A DNA stretch of 64,000 nt. Source: Patella vulgata (lineage: Eukaryota; Mollusca; Gastropoda; Patellidae). This document shows, one piece after another, positions 1 through 11,780 of this stretch. A program made the position numbers and the translations under genes. The stretch covers positions 86,876,724 to 86,940,723 of the forward strand of contig NC_065881.2 in the NCBI RefSeq assembly GCF_932274485.2, in the 5' to 3' direction. Every line of letters begins with the position of its first letter. Positions within the stretch are counted from its first letter, which is position 1. Under the pieces are notes generated by a model. The model was given only the letters and a program-made list of their open reading frames with translations, ran no database searches and was not told where the DNA came from.

Positions 1-2340
1 GTATTATCAACATTTAGATGGTTAACTGATAATGCATTACTTTTACCTCGAATCCTATCCCATACCGATTTGGAAGTGGTATGGGAATTTATTCGTGAGA
101 CATAACCCTGCCATGAAGACTTCTTTGCTTGGCGTATGGTTCTACGGGCCTTCGCCCGGACCATTTGGTATGCTGCAACATTCTCCGTGGAAGGGTGATT
201 CTCAAGGTGTCTTAAGATACGATTTGCAATCGTTATTCTTCGGAATCGCCTGCTCAGATACATCCCGAAGAATTGAAGTGAATAAGGCCAGGGGTTCATC
301 TGCGTCTTTTAACTCTTTTGCATTAAACAAGAAGAGACACAAAGATTCAAAAAGAGCCCAATCAGCCTTATGTAACTTCCACCTCTGCGGTCACTACCAC
401 ACAGATCTTCATTTACTCTCCATGTAAAATCCTAAAACAGGACCGGAGAGCAAATAGTTAGATCAAGAGAAGAAAAGAAGCTGTGGCAGGATGTAGATAA
501 GTAGGCGAGTCATCATTTAATAAAAACAAATTATTAATAATTTGATTACCTCTGTTATTATCATCTGGACTACCCCAGAGTGAATGATGACCATTGAAAT
601 CTCCCGTAATTATAAACGGGAGGGGAGGTTGTGCAACAAGGTCATCAAAATCTCTGGGGTTCAGATGTAATTCTATTGAATAATGGAATTAGCCATTTTC
701 AGGGAGGTTTAACAGGACTTCTGTGATGTTGTTTGGGGTCATGTATTTCTACAACAACATCCATGAGATTGTCCTGTATCCCGAACCTGTTATAGGTTCC
801 GACATGATCCTCGTCACCCTTCCTACTGCGGAAGGAATTCAATTTTGAATTTTGAGGAACGCCTTTACCATTACGTTCCTTTTCTTTTATTGCTTTGGGT
901 GACTTTCCACCAATTGGTTGAGGAGTGGGGGGGTACAATCTCCTCAATCTCAGCCCGAGTGCCGAGAGTTTTATTGTTATTCTTAGGTGGAATAATAGGT
1001 TTCGCTTGTGACGAGGAATCTTCTGTCTCGGCTGAAAATTCAAAAGGCGGTTGGCAAGCAAATGAAGTGGTCTTTGGCTTGACTGCATTTGCAAAAGACA
1101 TTGCAAATGTTGGGGTTGTAGCCTCAACCAACTTCCTAGCTTCAGGATACGATATGTTTTTTTTTCGTTTTTACCTGTTGAACTTGTTTTTCTTTTTAAC
1201 ATCGAGCACACATCGCTTTTTCTTACAAACATTTTTGCTATGACCAAAGTGTTGACAATGAAAGCAACGCAATGGATTTGGGATGTACGGGCTAACTGCA
1301 ATGGCAAGAAAGCCAGCCTTGATCATCCTATGGAGATCTGGATTATCAAAGGTCAGGATGTAGATGTTGGTTTGGATAATATTGCCATTACGTCTGATGG
1401 AAATTCTTTTGACGTAAGTAACACCTTGTGAGGCGAGATTTTCAAGCATTCTTCCTCACAGCTGCCTTCTAAATCCTGAGACCGCATAACACCCCTTGAA
1501 GAATTAAGGGAGTTATGCGGTGCAATTTTGATTGGAATGTTGGCTAAAGTTGTTGATTTTAATAATGATGAAGCATGCGATTCTTTAGCACATTCCACTA
1601 ACAGAGTACCATTTCTCATTTTCTTAACGCTTTTAGGCTCGCCAGCCAAGCCGGCAAGACCTTAAGCAATCAAGAAAGGAGAGGTTTTAGCTAAGTTGGT
1701 GTCATCTGTACTCTGTACAACCAGAAATCTAGGCCAGGTTCGGGAAGATTTATTGGGTATATTGTTAGGATCCAATTCCTCGGTCGACGTACGTTTCAGA
1801 GAACGAGTCTTCTTTGATTGGGATGTCATGAGAATAATTTAAAAGATTCATTCCTGCCTGCTCTCCAACCACCAAAGGGTTGCAATATCCATACAGGCTA
1901 CTGCGCGGATATCCAGCTCATGCGCCCTAAGAGGACAGACAGGGGTATACCTAGACAACGTAAAGATGTAATAGTTTTACTTTATCCAGTTGACCCAAGC
2001 CGCTGCTTTAGAGTAGGCACTCAGGACACAAAGGTAGAACTGCAATAAATACATTACATATTTATGGGAAATATGCGCCTACTCGTCAGCTAAACACGAC
2101 CAAAGCCGATTGATCAGGGTGGGCCAATCTGACCTCCCGTCTAGGTGAATTGTGGGCCGAAGCAATGTGTTGCAGCGACAGGGCTCGCAAGCCAAATCCC
2201 CGCTCAATTACCAGGATTCCACTCTCCACCGACACGGGTCGCAACGCACGGCAAACACGTTGCCCCATTACAGGGATCCTTTTAGTCGTCTTTTACGACA
2301 CGCAGGACATACGAAGGGTGTATTCTTATCAACCCCTACA
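1..2340 (-). mobile_element. LINE (I/Jockey superfamily), 5' half, degraded
   Basis: Read on the minus strand this is the 5' end of a non-LTR retrotransposon that continues past the left edge of the window. About 2340-1660 is a GC-richer 5' leader. Then come ORF1 remains with a CCHC knuckle, and then the ORF2 endonuclease. The ORF2 start (MANSIIQ) lies at about 693-673. The usual N-terminal endonuclease block after it is missing, and sequence resumes just before the catalytic motif GDFNGHHSLWG at about 615-575. The following EN residues (PTYLHPATA, LDLTICSP) and linker residues (YVSRINSHTT near position 70) are recognisable but lie in shifting frames. This is a dead copy with an internal deletion and several frameshifts. 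Clade assignment between I/Nimb and Jockey is not certain. Confidence 0.8.
1171..1649 (-). pseudogene. LINE ORF1 with CCHC zinc knuckle, frameshifted
   Basis: Two overlapping minus-strand reading frames make up the C-terminal half of a LINE ORF1 nucleic-acid-binding protein. The upstream frame (1649-1353) has the typical MRNGTLLVEC segment of an RRM-like fold. The downstream frame (1449-1171) has FDNPDLHRMIKAGF and then CFHCQHFGHSKNVC, which matches the CCHC spacing C-x2-C-x4-H-x4-C, followed by a basic tail. The frame change between them is in the 1449-1353 overlap. ORF1 proteins coat the element RNA and help target-primed reverse transcription. This copy is not functional. Confidence 0.8.
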
Positions 2341-2400
2341 CCCCAGGGGGGGGGGGGGAACAGAAAACCTGCGTCGTACCGGGGTTGTCTGTGCAATAAC

Positions 2401-2524
2401 ATGGACACAACTCATTTAGTTCGATTGAATAATAAATCCCCGGTAGAAAATGGGATTTTAACAGAATTAGCAAGTTTTAACGTACATTTGACACACGAGG
2501 AACGCTATCATCTGTTTACAAAAG
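2401..2524 (+). CDS. Exon 1 of the CARD gene (start codon)
   Basis: The ATG at 2401 has A at -3 and G at +4. The frame runs 41 codons (MDTTHLVRLNNKSP...) to a good donor, AAAG|GTAAGA, leaving phase 1. This matches the phase-1 acceptors downstream. The frame is also open upstream into LINE-derived sequence, but this ATG is the only well-placed start. The encoded segment is mostly helical and polar and has no recognised domain. It starts only about 60 bp from the head of the LINE on the opposite strand. Confidence 0.6.
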
Positions 2525-4715
2525 GTAAGAATGAGTGAATTATTTTTGGTTTTAAAAATTAACATTCAGTTCAATTTCCCGATAATGTCACCGTGTGTAT
2601 AGAAGTTATTTTGAGAACAACCCATGTTCTTTTCCATGGAACCTTATTGAATTGGGGGTTGGGAGAAAACCACCAAAGGATATTTTTCAATGAAGATCGG
2701 GACAATTACATGTATCTTGGGAGAATTTAGCCTGAATATTTTTGGGAACAAATATCAAAAATTAAACACGTCCTTCTATTTTTTAGAACCCTGAGATTAG
2801 GCTATCCCTCGATCTGGACAGAGCAAAGGCGACCCCCCCCCCCCCAATAATAATTTCAATTTTACAACGTTTGAATCCGTCTGTGTTGTATATACATGTG
2901 TGTAAGTGGAGAAATCTATCTTTTCATACCTTTTGACATTGCTCTTTCCACGTACAAGTAAGCCCTGCAAGTTGAAGCATGGATAGAAAAATATTTGTTT
3001 CTTTTTGATCCTTCCTAGGAATTTTATGTGTATGTCTTCCCATTATTTTCTTATTAATGTAACATGGGCATAAAAAACGGTATATATTTTATATTTCTGA
3101 ATTTACAAACATCAGAACAACACAAACAAATTTAAGGAGATCAGATACACAATGAATTGAAAGTGACTGTAAAAACAGTTCAGCCAATACAATGTAGAAA
3201 TAAAAGTATGCTGTACTCCCAACGCAAGAAATGAAATCCGAGATATACCCCGATCCTTACATGAAACATGTCACAATTTGTCGAGAAATAGAATCTAACT
3301 TGTAACACAGAAAATTGTGTATTTACATCTATTATTAAACATTACCTGTATATTATGATTAACTGCTGGTGTGTGCTGATACATGAATATGCTACGTTAC
3401 CTTTGTGACCTTAATGTCGTTCGTAAAATTCGGTGATTTCGGATTCGTAAAACGTTTTGAAAATATATTTAATCAAAGCTGCCACCCATTTTTTTTTTGC
3501 GGGGGGGGGGGGGGGGTTAGGTCAAAGTTTCAGAAAGATCCTATGGTTAGATTCTGAGAAATCCGATTTGCAGAAAGTACACACAAAATAATAATAACCC
3601 GAGTTCAGCCGCTGCCTTGGCAGAGGGGCAGAATGGTGGATTTAATATAGTAATAGTTCCAGTATAATCTAGTCCTAGTTGTAGACTAGTTCTTAGATGT
3701 GTTTCTGTCGTAGTAATAGTTCCAGTATATTCTAGATTCTGTAGTATTGATGTATGTATGTAACTTCTGTTCCCGTTGTAAATAAATCCTATATTTACTA
3801 AACTGGTCTACTGTTATACTATGTGTCCTGTCTGTATACATTGCACTTTCGGTGCGAGAAGACGAGAAAGATATAACGGTAATAACGCAAGGGAAAAGGA
3901 AGTTGAGGGAGAGGTGGCATAAGTCTTTTTTAAATGCTAGTAAGCCAGAAGTCAATAAGGCCAGGAAAGCGGAGCGAGAATTCAAGGAAAAATAATCTCG
4001 CGTTCTTGGGGCGATATTCTCATACCCTTGCTGTCCCTTACGCTCTCGCCAGTTGCATTTACGGTGAGAAGTCGAGATTATAAAAGGGACACGGGGTCAC
4101 ATATACATGTAATATCATATTGTTTATACGATGAAATGGCGACTAGACAACGGGAACTTATACAGCAGTGTGAAATGTACGTTCAGTTGTCGCAGTTTAA
4201 CACTTTTCATGGTTGCGCTACATTCATTGGACATATTATTGTTAAAAATCAGTAATATTACGCACATTTTATTTCTTAATTTGATATTTTATTAACTATA
4301 CCGTTCAAAACGACCTTGCTTGGTTAAGTACACTTAAATCTCGCTGTCCGCAAATATATTCCCTTGCTTTCACAAGGTTCTATAAACATGTGTTGAGTGG
4401 TCAGGATCGCGATACTTTGATAAGGATTAAATTTTAACAAAATTAGTCAGTCAGTCAGCCCGGGAACGACCAGAGGGCTTGTTTAACGCGACTAATTTAA
4501 AATTCCAATTACATTGACAAACTCCCAAAACTCAAAACAAATATGGCGGACCGCATGAAATAAATCAATCTTTTTTAATTCACAGTGCATAACTATATAT
4601 AGCTTTCAAAACAATTTTAAATAAGGGGCACCCTACACAAGCCGAGCACCCTGGTATTAGAAAATTAAATAATATATATATATTTTTTAGGTTGACCGTG
4701 GGATATAATTGAAAG
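2525..4715 (+). other. Intron 1, no gene seen
   Basis: This is 2.2 kb of AT-rich sequence without a convincing coding segment. It holds a poly-C run near 2834-2847, a poly-G run near 3500-3517, and a short direct repeat (TAGTAATAGTTCCAGTATA) at about 3648 and 3711. The region around 3760-4110 contains two roughly similar CG-bearing blocks (near 3840 and 4060), possibly an old repeat. Small open frames here look like chance. Confidence 0.4.
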
Positions 4716-5294
4716 CTGTATATTCATTTATGTGTGAAAATCCTTCTTTGGAGGTTGAGAACACTGACGAAATTATGGGCCAACGTAAGCAATTGAAATC
4801 GAAAAGATGCAAGGACCATCCTGATACAGCATCAATACCTTGCACAAGCCCAGGAAGCACTGAAACGTTGGTAAAAGGGGAACTTACATCAAATGAAAGT
4901 GGAACTGGTGAGTTGGGACATAGCTCACCATTATGCGAAAACCAACGAAACGAAAAGTGTCACTTGAGAGGTAAACACCAAATGATTGCATCTGAACAAG
5001 TAAAGGGAAATGTTGCAAAAAACATGGAAACCGACGAACTACAAACGGCTGAATCGAACCTACTTCAAAGTTCTGGCACAAAAGCGGAACTGGACCTACC
5101 TCAATGTTCTGCCACACAAGAGACTATATTACTAGCACAATCATCTGGGCAAGATCAACCAAAAGAACATTTGGGAACTGGCAACAAAGAACTCGGAGAG
5201 AAGGTTGAACAACAAGAAAAAGAAAAGGGTACTTCGGAAGATGATAATTTAACAGTTCCAAGGTTTGAAGGTGGAGAAGCTGAAACGAAAATTG
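4716..5294 (+). CDS. Exon 2 of the CARD gene, low-complexity Ser/Glu/Gln-rich
   Basis: This is a 193-codon exon with hydrophilic, probably disordered sequence rich in Ser, Glu, Gln, Lys and Thr, for example GELTSNESGTGELG. It ends at the donor ATTG|GTGAGT in phase 1. The acceptor is uncertain. The strong polypyrimidine AG at 4690 would put a stop in frame, whereas the AG at 4714-4715 gives phase 1 and an open frame. If the 4690 acceptor is used, translation could instead begin at the ATGs at 4730 or 4774, giving an alternative N-terminus. No domain is recognised. Confidence 0.6.
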
Positions 5295-7584
5295 GTGAGT
5301 TATTTAATATAATATCGTAGTCATTTATCCTGATTGATTTTGTATCTGTCCCCCTTATTAGGGTTATGTTGTTACACCATTCCAAATGTCGATGAGTAAA
5401 GTCATATTACTTACCAGAGAAAACTGTAATTATAAAAATGAAAGCAGATATTGCTACAATTTGTGTTCTGTCAAGTTCCCTGTACTGAGTCCAGCATAAA
5501 CTAATAACTTATAAATCTTAATCTATGATCGACCCAAGACCACCTATGAATACACTATGTTGAAGTGTGCAAGAAGGGATACATACACTCTGGCGAAGAA
5601 GCTTAGCCAAAGTGATAAATAGACTCGATAAACACGTTGATAAGTGTGCTAAATACACCCCGTTGATGTGTACAAGAGGATTTTATTGAAGTGACCAAAA
5701 GACAGAAGTGACAATGAAGTGATACATCATGTTCACGTCAAACAGAAGTGTTTAAGAAGTGATCAATTTGACGTGTTCCCGACGTGCACTTCATGGAACT
5801 CTAATTTTCATATTTGATATGGCTTTATCGTCACTCCAGCCTTAGTCTCGATCCAGAAAAATATTCTACGAATATTCGTCTGGATGCGTTGTCAGCATTT
5901 GAGAATAATGGGTCCTTGGCTTGATTATCCGGTCTTTTACATTATCTTAAACAGTAACTAAGGGAGGTAACTCGTCCCATGACGCCCACCAAATTAATTT
6001 AAGAATACCATTCCAAATAATCCATTTGATTGTAAAAGTTCTCTCCTCATGGGTCATAACTATGTGTTTAAAATTAATTCTAATTCGTCGTCACGATTCA
6101 TGTTAGTTTATAGTAATGCAAGAATTTCGTATTGTAAAAGGTCTCTCTTCATGGGTCATAACTATGTGTTTAAAATTAATTCTAATTCGTCGTCACGATT
6201 CATATTAGTTTATAGTAACGCAAGAATTATGGGATTTATTGCGGGAAGGGGCGCAACTTTTACTTGACTTGGCCAAAGATACTGGATAATCAACCACATT
6301 AAAAACCAAACCCCCGGTTACGCATGGGCATTGGACTTTACGTCAAATATTGATAACGGTCCCAGACCCTCATGTAAGGTTTTCGTTGTTCACCCGAGTC
6401 ACTCGAGTCGACACCAGACCGTTCGCGTTTTGAATCGAGTAGGTCACGTGATTGACTCGAGTCGCATCACGTGACTAACCCGTTTACTCCCCGTTGAGCG
6501 GAGAGTAAAAGGGTTTGTCACTTGACAAAATGGCGTCCTATCCGCAAAAAAGCCTGTAAAGTGTCTCGCCATTTTGTTTTGATGTCATGTGACTACTCGG
6601 ACCGTTCGCGATGGAGTCGACTCGAGTGACGCTGGTAAACGACCAAAACCTTACCTCAGTACGTTGGAGATTAGGAGGTTCTGGGTGCCCGCGACTACTT
6701 CAGCTTTTATTAAATATTTGAAGTGTAGTAGAACACTTCAGATATTAAATTTATAACTTCAAACATGTCTCGCCAAATCTCACCAACACGTCATCGCTTC
6801 ATTTGCGCAAGGGATTGAATCAGTAATTGATTTTCGCCCTAGCAGTAGCCGCATCACCCAAATGAAAGTCGAATCAATGCATGGGCCCCTTTGGGACACA
6901 GGTTTACAAATTCATACTTGTTTATGAAATTGATAGCAATATAAGGCCAAAGCTAATATATTGCTACACATGGGCTAGGAATTAAATATTGATTTGCATC
7001 ACAAATATTCAAGAACAGGCACACGAAATACGAATCCAAAAGGAATGTTCAACAAACAAAAAACAAAACCATTTATGAACATGCTGGACTAGTCGAATTT
7101 ACAGGTCTGAGCATTACGAGAAATAAAATAGGGTCCTTCATACATATGCATTCGTGCATTTGGAATTTCTTTTCTGGTGAAGAGAAGTGTGCCCCTTTAC
7201 ACAGAGGGCTGCTATTTTGAGGTGATGGCGTAAACCGGAAGTCTCCATCCTATATAAGCAATTTCGGATAACAAAATGAGTTCTAAGGACAGAGACGAGA
7301 CAATAACAGAGAATGCGTAGCAAAATTGCCCATTTAAGGGGTGACTGGCCTGTAATTGGCATGCAAGCCCGGAAAACTATCCTCCATCATCCCTGGAAGT
7401 TCGCAGGTCGTATCGTTATTAAAGACCTATCGGTAAGCTTATTTAACTATCCAATCCTACCCCTTCACATTGGAGATTAGTGTCTTAATAATCATCTGAA
7501 ATAAATTACACAAATTGTATTATAGCTTCAATACATAATTATTTATCATAAAGAATGTATATCGTCTTGCTAATCCAGAAATAG
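5295..7584 (+). other. Intron 2 with nested repeats
   Basis: About 5840-6680 is a dispersed repeat whose inverted relatives lie near 30780-31060 and 31835-32100. A 275-bp MITE (6377-6651) is inserted in it. The repeat has a palindrome at 5848-5884 and a roughly 100-bp direct duplication at about 6030-6230. The remaining sequence (5295-5840 and 6680-7584) shows no coding signal. Confidence 0.6.
6377..6651. mobile_element. MITE with about 50-bp TIRs and TA target duplication
   Basis: The terminal inverted repeats start AGGTTTTCGTTGTTCACC on the left and read AGGTTTTGGTCGTTTACC on the right reverse strand. They share ACTCGAGTCGAC further in and are flanked by TA on both sides. The related repeat near 30820 lacks this insert: its sequence passes directly from CTTCAACGTGCGG to AGGGTCTGGG, which looks like an empty site. 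TA duplications fit a Tc1/mariner-type mobiliser. Two CACGTG boxes lie inside. Confidence 0.75.
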
Positions 7585-7860
7585 TAGATTTCGGTCAGGT
7601 GGAATTGGGTGTACCGACCCTTTGGAAATCAGATCGATTACAAACGAAGAACGAGGAAACAGCTGAAAAGCTCGACGATTCGCTACAATTGGCTGTATTT
7701 GATGGAAATAAACCTGGGGGTGCCTTTGGACCAAACCCTATCACAGAAGAAAATGAAAAACTGAAACAAGAAAACGAAAAGCTGAAACAAGAAATCGAAA
7801 TGCTAAAACAAGAAAAGGGTAGAACAAACGAAGTTAAAGTTAAATCAGGTTTGCAACCCG
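7585..7860 (+). CDS. Exon 3 of the CARD gene, coiled coil
   Basis: This 92-codon exon is symmetric in phase 1. The acceptor GAAATAG|TA joins the phase-1 donor of exon 2 in frame, and the donor is CCCG|GTAAGA. Residues near its end show three heptad-like repeats, ENEKLKQ, ENEKLKQ and EIEMLKQ, a short parallel coiled coil expected to drive oligomerisation. An alternative acceptor at 7598 is out of phase with exon 2. There is no catalytic motif. Confidence 0.75.
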
Positions 7861-8305
7861 GTAAGATGTTATTGATCCTCATTATGTGCTGAGACTTAAA
7901 AATATCGTTTTTGGTTTGAGCAATCAATTATAATTGCATTGTTATGTGTGCAGAAGTATTATATTTTCTTCAATATAGCTGGAAAGTAAAATTTTGCACA
8001 AATTTTCGGAAAAATATTAGCGCAACCCGAGATTGAGCGCTCGTAATGTCTCACGATTTTTAAAAAAATGTGAACAGTGATAACGATAAGAATGTTCAAA
8101 GCTGTTTAAGAAATAAAACAATTAAAATTTTAACAAAAACACTAATATTCTGAATATTTACTAATTCATCTCCACATTTTCTTGTAATTTGCGCCAGAAT
8201 GTTTCAAAATTCTATATTTTACTACGATATTAGAGTAATTCACCAAATGCATCGGTTTAGAATGGTATATAGATTTAGTTTGCACGGAATTGTTGTATGT
8301 TACAG

Positions 8306-8620
8306 TTGCAATACCTTTAATAAAGCGAAATGGTTGTATGCTACAAGAGGATCAACAGAAGTTTATTAGAAAAATGCAGTTTCTTACTGAACAATTAAAT
8401 CCAAGGGATCTAATTACCACGATGTTTTCAAAGCTTCTTATCAACGAAGATGAAGCTGAAAAACTTAGGATAATACTTGAGAATGAGGGCAGGAAAATGT
8501 GTGCCGAGAAAATGCTATTGATGTTATTGAGATGTGGCAAATATGCCTATAGAATTTTCCTGAAGTGTTTAGAACTAACAGGATATACGAATGTTATAAA
8601 GGAACTAGAACCAAACTGTG
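8306..8620 (+). CDS. Exon 4 of the CARD gene, CARD-like death fold
   Basis: This 105-codon exon has acceptor TTACAG|TT and donor TGTG|GTAAGT, both phase 1. The last 85 residues follow the six-helix CARD pattern: FLTEQLNPRDLITTMFSKLL, INEDEAEKLRIILE, RKMCAEKMLLMLLRCGKYAY, then a helix FLKCLELTGYTNVIKELEP. The order of hydrophobics, the acidic helix-3 entry and the LL-x-CG-x-x-AY-x-x-F segment are typical of CARDs in caspase adaptors and RIG-I-like pathways. CARDs bind other CARDs and can nucleate filaments. The family call is by eye. Confidence 0.75.
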
Positions 8621-9122
8621 GTAAGTAGCATTCGTTTGCCTATGCAACTTCCTTGTTAACTTCTGCAATACAAATCAAAAAAACCAAACTGTATTAAACC
8701 CTACCTCAGGCCGTCAAATACACATGGATGTTTGGTAATGATTGAATCTATGCAATCTGTACTGATGTTGTTCCCGAAACGTTCAGGAAGTGTTGTAAAA
8801 CGCTCTATAATGAATAGTCAAATGTAACAAGACATGAACATGAGAACAGAGGCGTTACAATGGACATTTGTTGTTTTGTGCATTAAACATAATTAAGATA
8901 TATTTTATGTATAATATAATACCATCTTCATTAACCCAGTCGGAGTAAGACATTAGACGATAATAATTGTCCCTAATAACGGAACACGTGACATAGCTTA
9001 CGGAGCTCAGTAACCTTCCATTTTATTTATGATCATATTTGTATTTCGATTGTAACCTCCGCCCCCATTATCGGGTCATAATGTACAAAATTACACATAC
9101 GCCTGTTACCATTATCTTTTAG

Positions 9123-9276
9123 AAATATTTGAGGGTAAATGTAAATATCCTGGACACCAGTATGATGAATTGATTGACAACAGACATCCAAAGCGCGAAG
9201 AGTTTATCAAAAAGATAGAAGAAGAATTACAAGAAATATACCCTTCAGCGGATATTTTGGGCATTACAAACTTGAC
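9123..9276 (+). CDS. Exon 5, first half of a SEA-like/ferredoxin-like domain
   Basis: The acceptor TCTTTTAG|AA (phase 1) and donor TTGAC|GTAAGT (phase 2) match exon 6. The sequence KREEFIKKIEEELQEIYP followed by ADILGITNLT looks like helix 1 and strand 2 of a SEA-type beta-alpha-beta fold. The start of the exon has two cysteines (EGKCKYPG). No transmembrane segment lies nearby, which is unusual for SEA domains. Confidence 0.65.
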
Positions 9277-10610
9277 GTAAGTAATCGTTTGCTATTTCCG
9301 GAACACCAGATAACAGTTTTCAGTTAATTTACTTTGACGTCTAAGACTGGCAATATGTGGGTGTCCAATTGTCAGTTCTGAACGTCCGATTCAAAGACAT
9401 TACATTCGACTGAGACGTGGGCTAATCGACCTGTTCTGACCACACTTCGTAAGCAACGACAAAAACATACAATAACGTTTTTAGATCAGTAGGTCCTAAA
9501 GTACCATTTCATTTCCAAAAGTATTATATCAAGAGTGACAAGAACATATATGTTGAAATATGCACATCATATCCTTAATTTAAATGATGTTATACATCCT
9601 CGGTTACCCAGTGTACTCATTCCGTTCTACTCCACTATACCCTGGGTTAATCCATAGGGTTTCCACGATTTCAAATTATCTGCCCTGGCCTAGAATGTAG
9701 CTACAGTCTACGAACCAATCAGAAAACAGTTTACAAACCAATCGTTTCGCCTTCGTTTTCATAAGGGTAGATAACCATATTCATGTCCATTTACTGAATG
9801 ATTTATGTAAATAATGTATATATTTATAATTTATTTATATTTAATTGTATTATCAAAATCTGTAGTATGTGTTGTCGATTTCAAATATGTATAACATCTA
9901 TATGTTCGACCTTTGTTATTATTATTACTATTCGTTCTTTGTCTGAAATATGTCATTCTGTTATGTTTATTATTATTGAACTTATACTTGGCAATTTGAT
10001 TCACAATAACTTGTCTACGATATCACGTGGACATAGGACATAAAATTCTGGGAACGAATTAACGATTCGAAATAAAACTAATGACCCTACATTATTATAT
10101 GAACGTCAGGTCTTCATTAACATAATATATAATTGGTTGTTAATAATTACGCATTTAGAATAGGCCAACTTCTAACATTGTCCGATGAGAGTTACTTCCC
10201 TTTGCCAACTTCCTTTTCAAATAACAATTTATGGGATTGGTCGATAAAAGTAGCACAATCAGCAAGGGCGGATAATTTGAAAACGTGTCTCCCCCATAGA
10301 TTAACCCAGGGTATAGTAGAGTAGAACTGAATGATTACACTGGGTAACCGAGGATGGATGTTATAAGACATTAACAGAATTATGCATTATTTGTATTTGG
10401 CGGTTACTGTCAGTGATTGGTAAAATATTGGCGAAATTATGCATAAGTGAAACTTTAACAAAGCGACATATTACCGTCGGGTTATTTCTAAAGCTATATG
10501 TTATACATTCATATCCCTTGATTAATTTCAGTCTTATGCTCTCATGTATTGGTAATACATCTTGAGCATACGGCGTTTCCATATTAGTTTGTTAAAATAA
10601 TGTTTTACAG
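9277..10610 (+). other. Intron 5, mostly a 762-bp TIR element
   Basis: About half of this intron is the inverted-repeat element at 9595-10356. The flanks hold no coding signal that I can support. The 81-codon open frame near 9798 is AT-rich and lies in the element interior, and looks like chance. Confidence 0.6.
9595..10356. mobile_element. Non-autonomous DNA element, MULE-like (9-bp TSD)
   Basis: The terminal inverted repeats begin CATCCTCGGTTACCCAGTGT at both ends and stay similar for roughly 95 bp. The element is flanked by a perfect 9-bp duplication, GATGTTATA, at 9586-9594 and 10357-10365. Long TIRs with a 9-bp duplication fit Mutator-like elements. No transposase is present in the 762 bp, so it would depend on enzymes supplied elsewhere. 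Confidence 0.8.
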
Positions 10611-10765
10611 TGGGGGTTGTGTTCTGGTCACGTTCCATCTGATATCACTAGGTTCAAGGACTGAAAGCGAACTTCGTGAAGTTTTAGAATCAAAGGTGAA
10701 TTCTGGATATATTGGTGATAACAAAGTATCGACAGAGGGATTTTCATTTAAGAAAATCGAAGGAG
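10611..10765 (+). CDS. Exon 6, second half of the SEA-like domain
   Basis: The acceptor GTTTTACAG|T completes the phase-2 codon of exon 5, and the donor is GGAG|GTATTC (phase 1, weaker). Across the junction the sequence reads TGGCVLVTFHL, resembling the GS-V-V-V strand pair of SEA domains but with Cys where Ser usually sits. Then come LREVLESKVNSG (helix 2) and FSFKKIE (last strand). Cleavage at the G-C position is conceivable but unproven. Confidence 0.65.
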
Positions 10766-11416
10766 GTATTCATTGATTAATAATAATAAGTCCATTGATA
10801 TCGCGTTAAATCCACATATAGTCGTGCTCATGGCGCTACGAAAAACAGAACCAGTCTTTTAAATATTCCTCAAATATTTATAAAATAAGTATGTTTTCTG
10901 TCGGGAGTCTAATGATGGACAGTATCTAAGTTTTTCAGGTTCCACATATTGGAACCAACAACACGAAATGGACAACAAGGTTGTTCTTAATACTTGATCT
11001 TAGAATTTTGATGGCATGTAAGGTACTACAGGTTCTCTTAGATAAAATGTCACTACACAGTGCACACATCGATATGTAAGATACATCAATTGGAAGTCAA
11101 TTTTCGCTTGAACTGAAAGTCAGTGAAGTAAAAGGGTGGTACTGTCTCTCAAATAAGTTCGCGTTACGATCTGCGCAGCTTTGTTTTGTATGCGCTGCAG
11201 CTTATAAAGTGATGTTTTATGTATTCCCGCGAGTAAACTCCCGTTTTCTGAATTTCTTTTCATGTATTTGCAAATCACCTAAATTGTTTTCTAATCATAT
11301 TCTTGTTCTTGAATGTAATTTGTTGGTTATATTTATGGTATATCATTTGAAAAAAACAAAACTATATGATTATACCTGATTTTGCCTTTATACTTTCACC
11401 TCATTCTACAACAAAG

Positions 11417-11578
11417 ACAAAGGTGAGGAAATGAGCTCTGTCGGAAGTGTGGTTCAAGATACGCAACTCATAACCGAGCAAAACTTTAACCAACTACAAG
11501 GAAAGATTGCTGAATTGCAGGGGTTTAATTTGAGATTGCTACAACATATTGCTGAATTAGAAACAGAACTTGAAGAAG
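11417..11578 (+). CDS. Exon 7, coiled coil, with tandem acceptors
   Basis: This is a phase-1 to phase-1 exon of 54 codons (52 with the second acceptor). Two in-frame AGs six bases apart (CAAAG|ACAAAG|GT) allow alternative use that adds or removes two residues. The end is GAAG|GTGGGT. Residues FNQLQGKIAELQGF and LLQHIAELETELEE have heptad spacing of Leu/Ile and should extend the coiled coil. Confidence 0.7.
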
Positions 11579-11780
11579 GTGGGTTATGAGAGAACACAAT
11601 AATACTTAAACCAATTCTGGCTTTCCAACAACACAATGGATTATGCGATTGTTATCGAAGCAATATTGTTTTAATTTATAAAAACAAATGACCACCAACC
11701 TTTACATGGAGTTAAAACATACTATATTATGGTCACCTGAAAACTCATTGCATATTACAAACATCCACATTTCTCATGTA

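Noticed and set aside
4028-4255. 75-codon open frame upstream of exon 2
   Set aside because: No splice sites consistent with the gene and no family resemblance.
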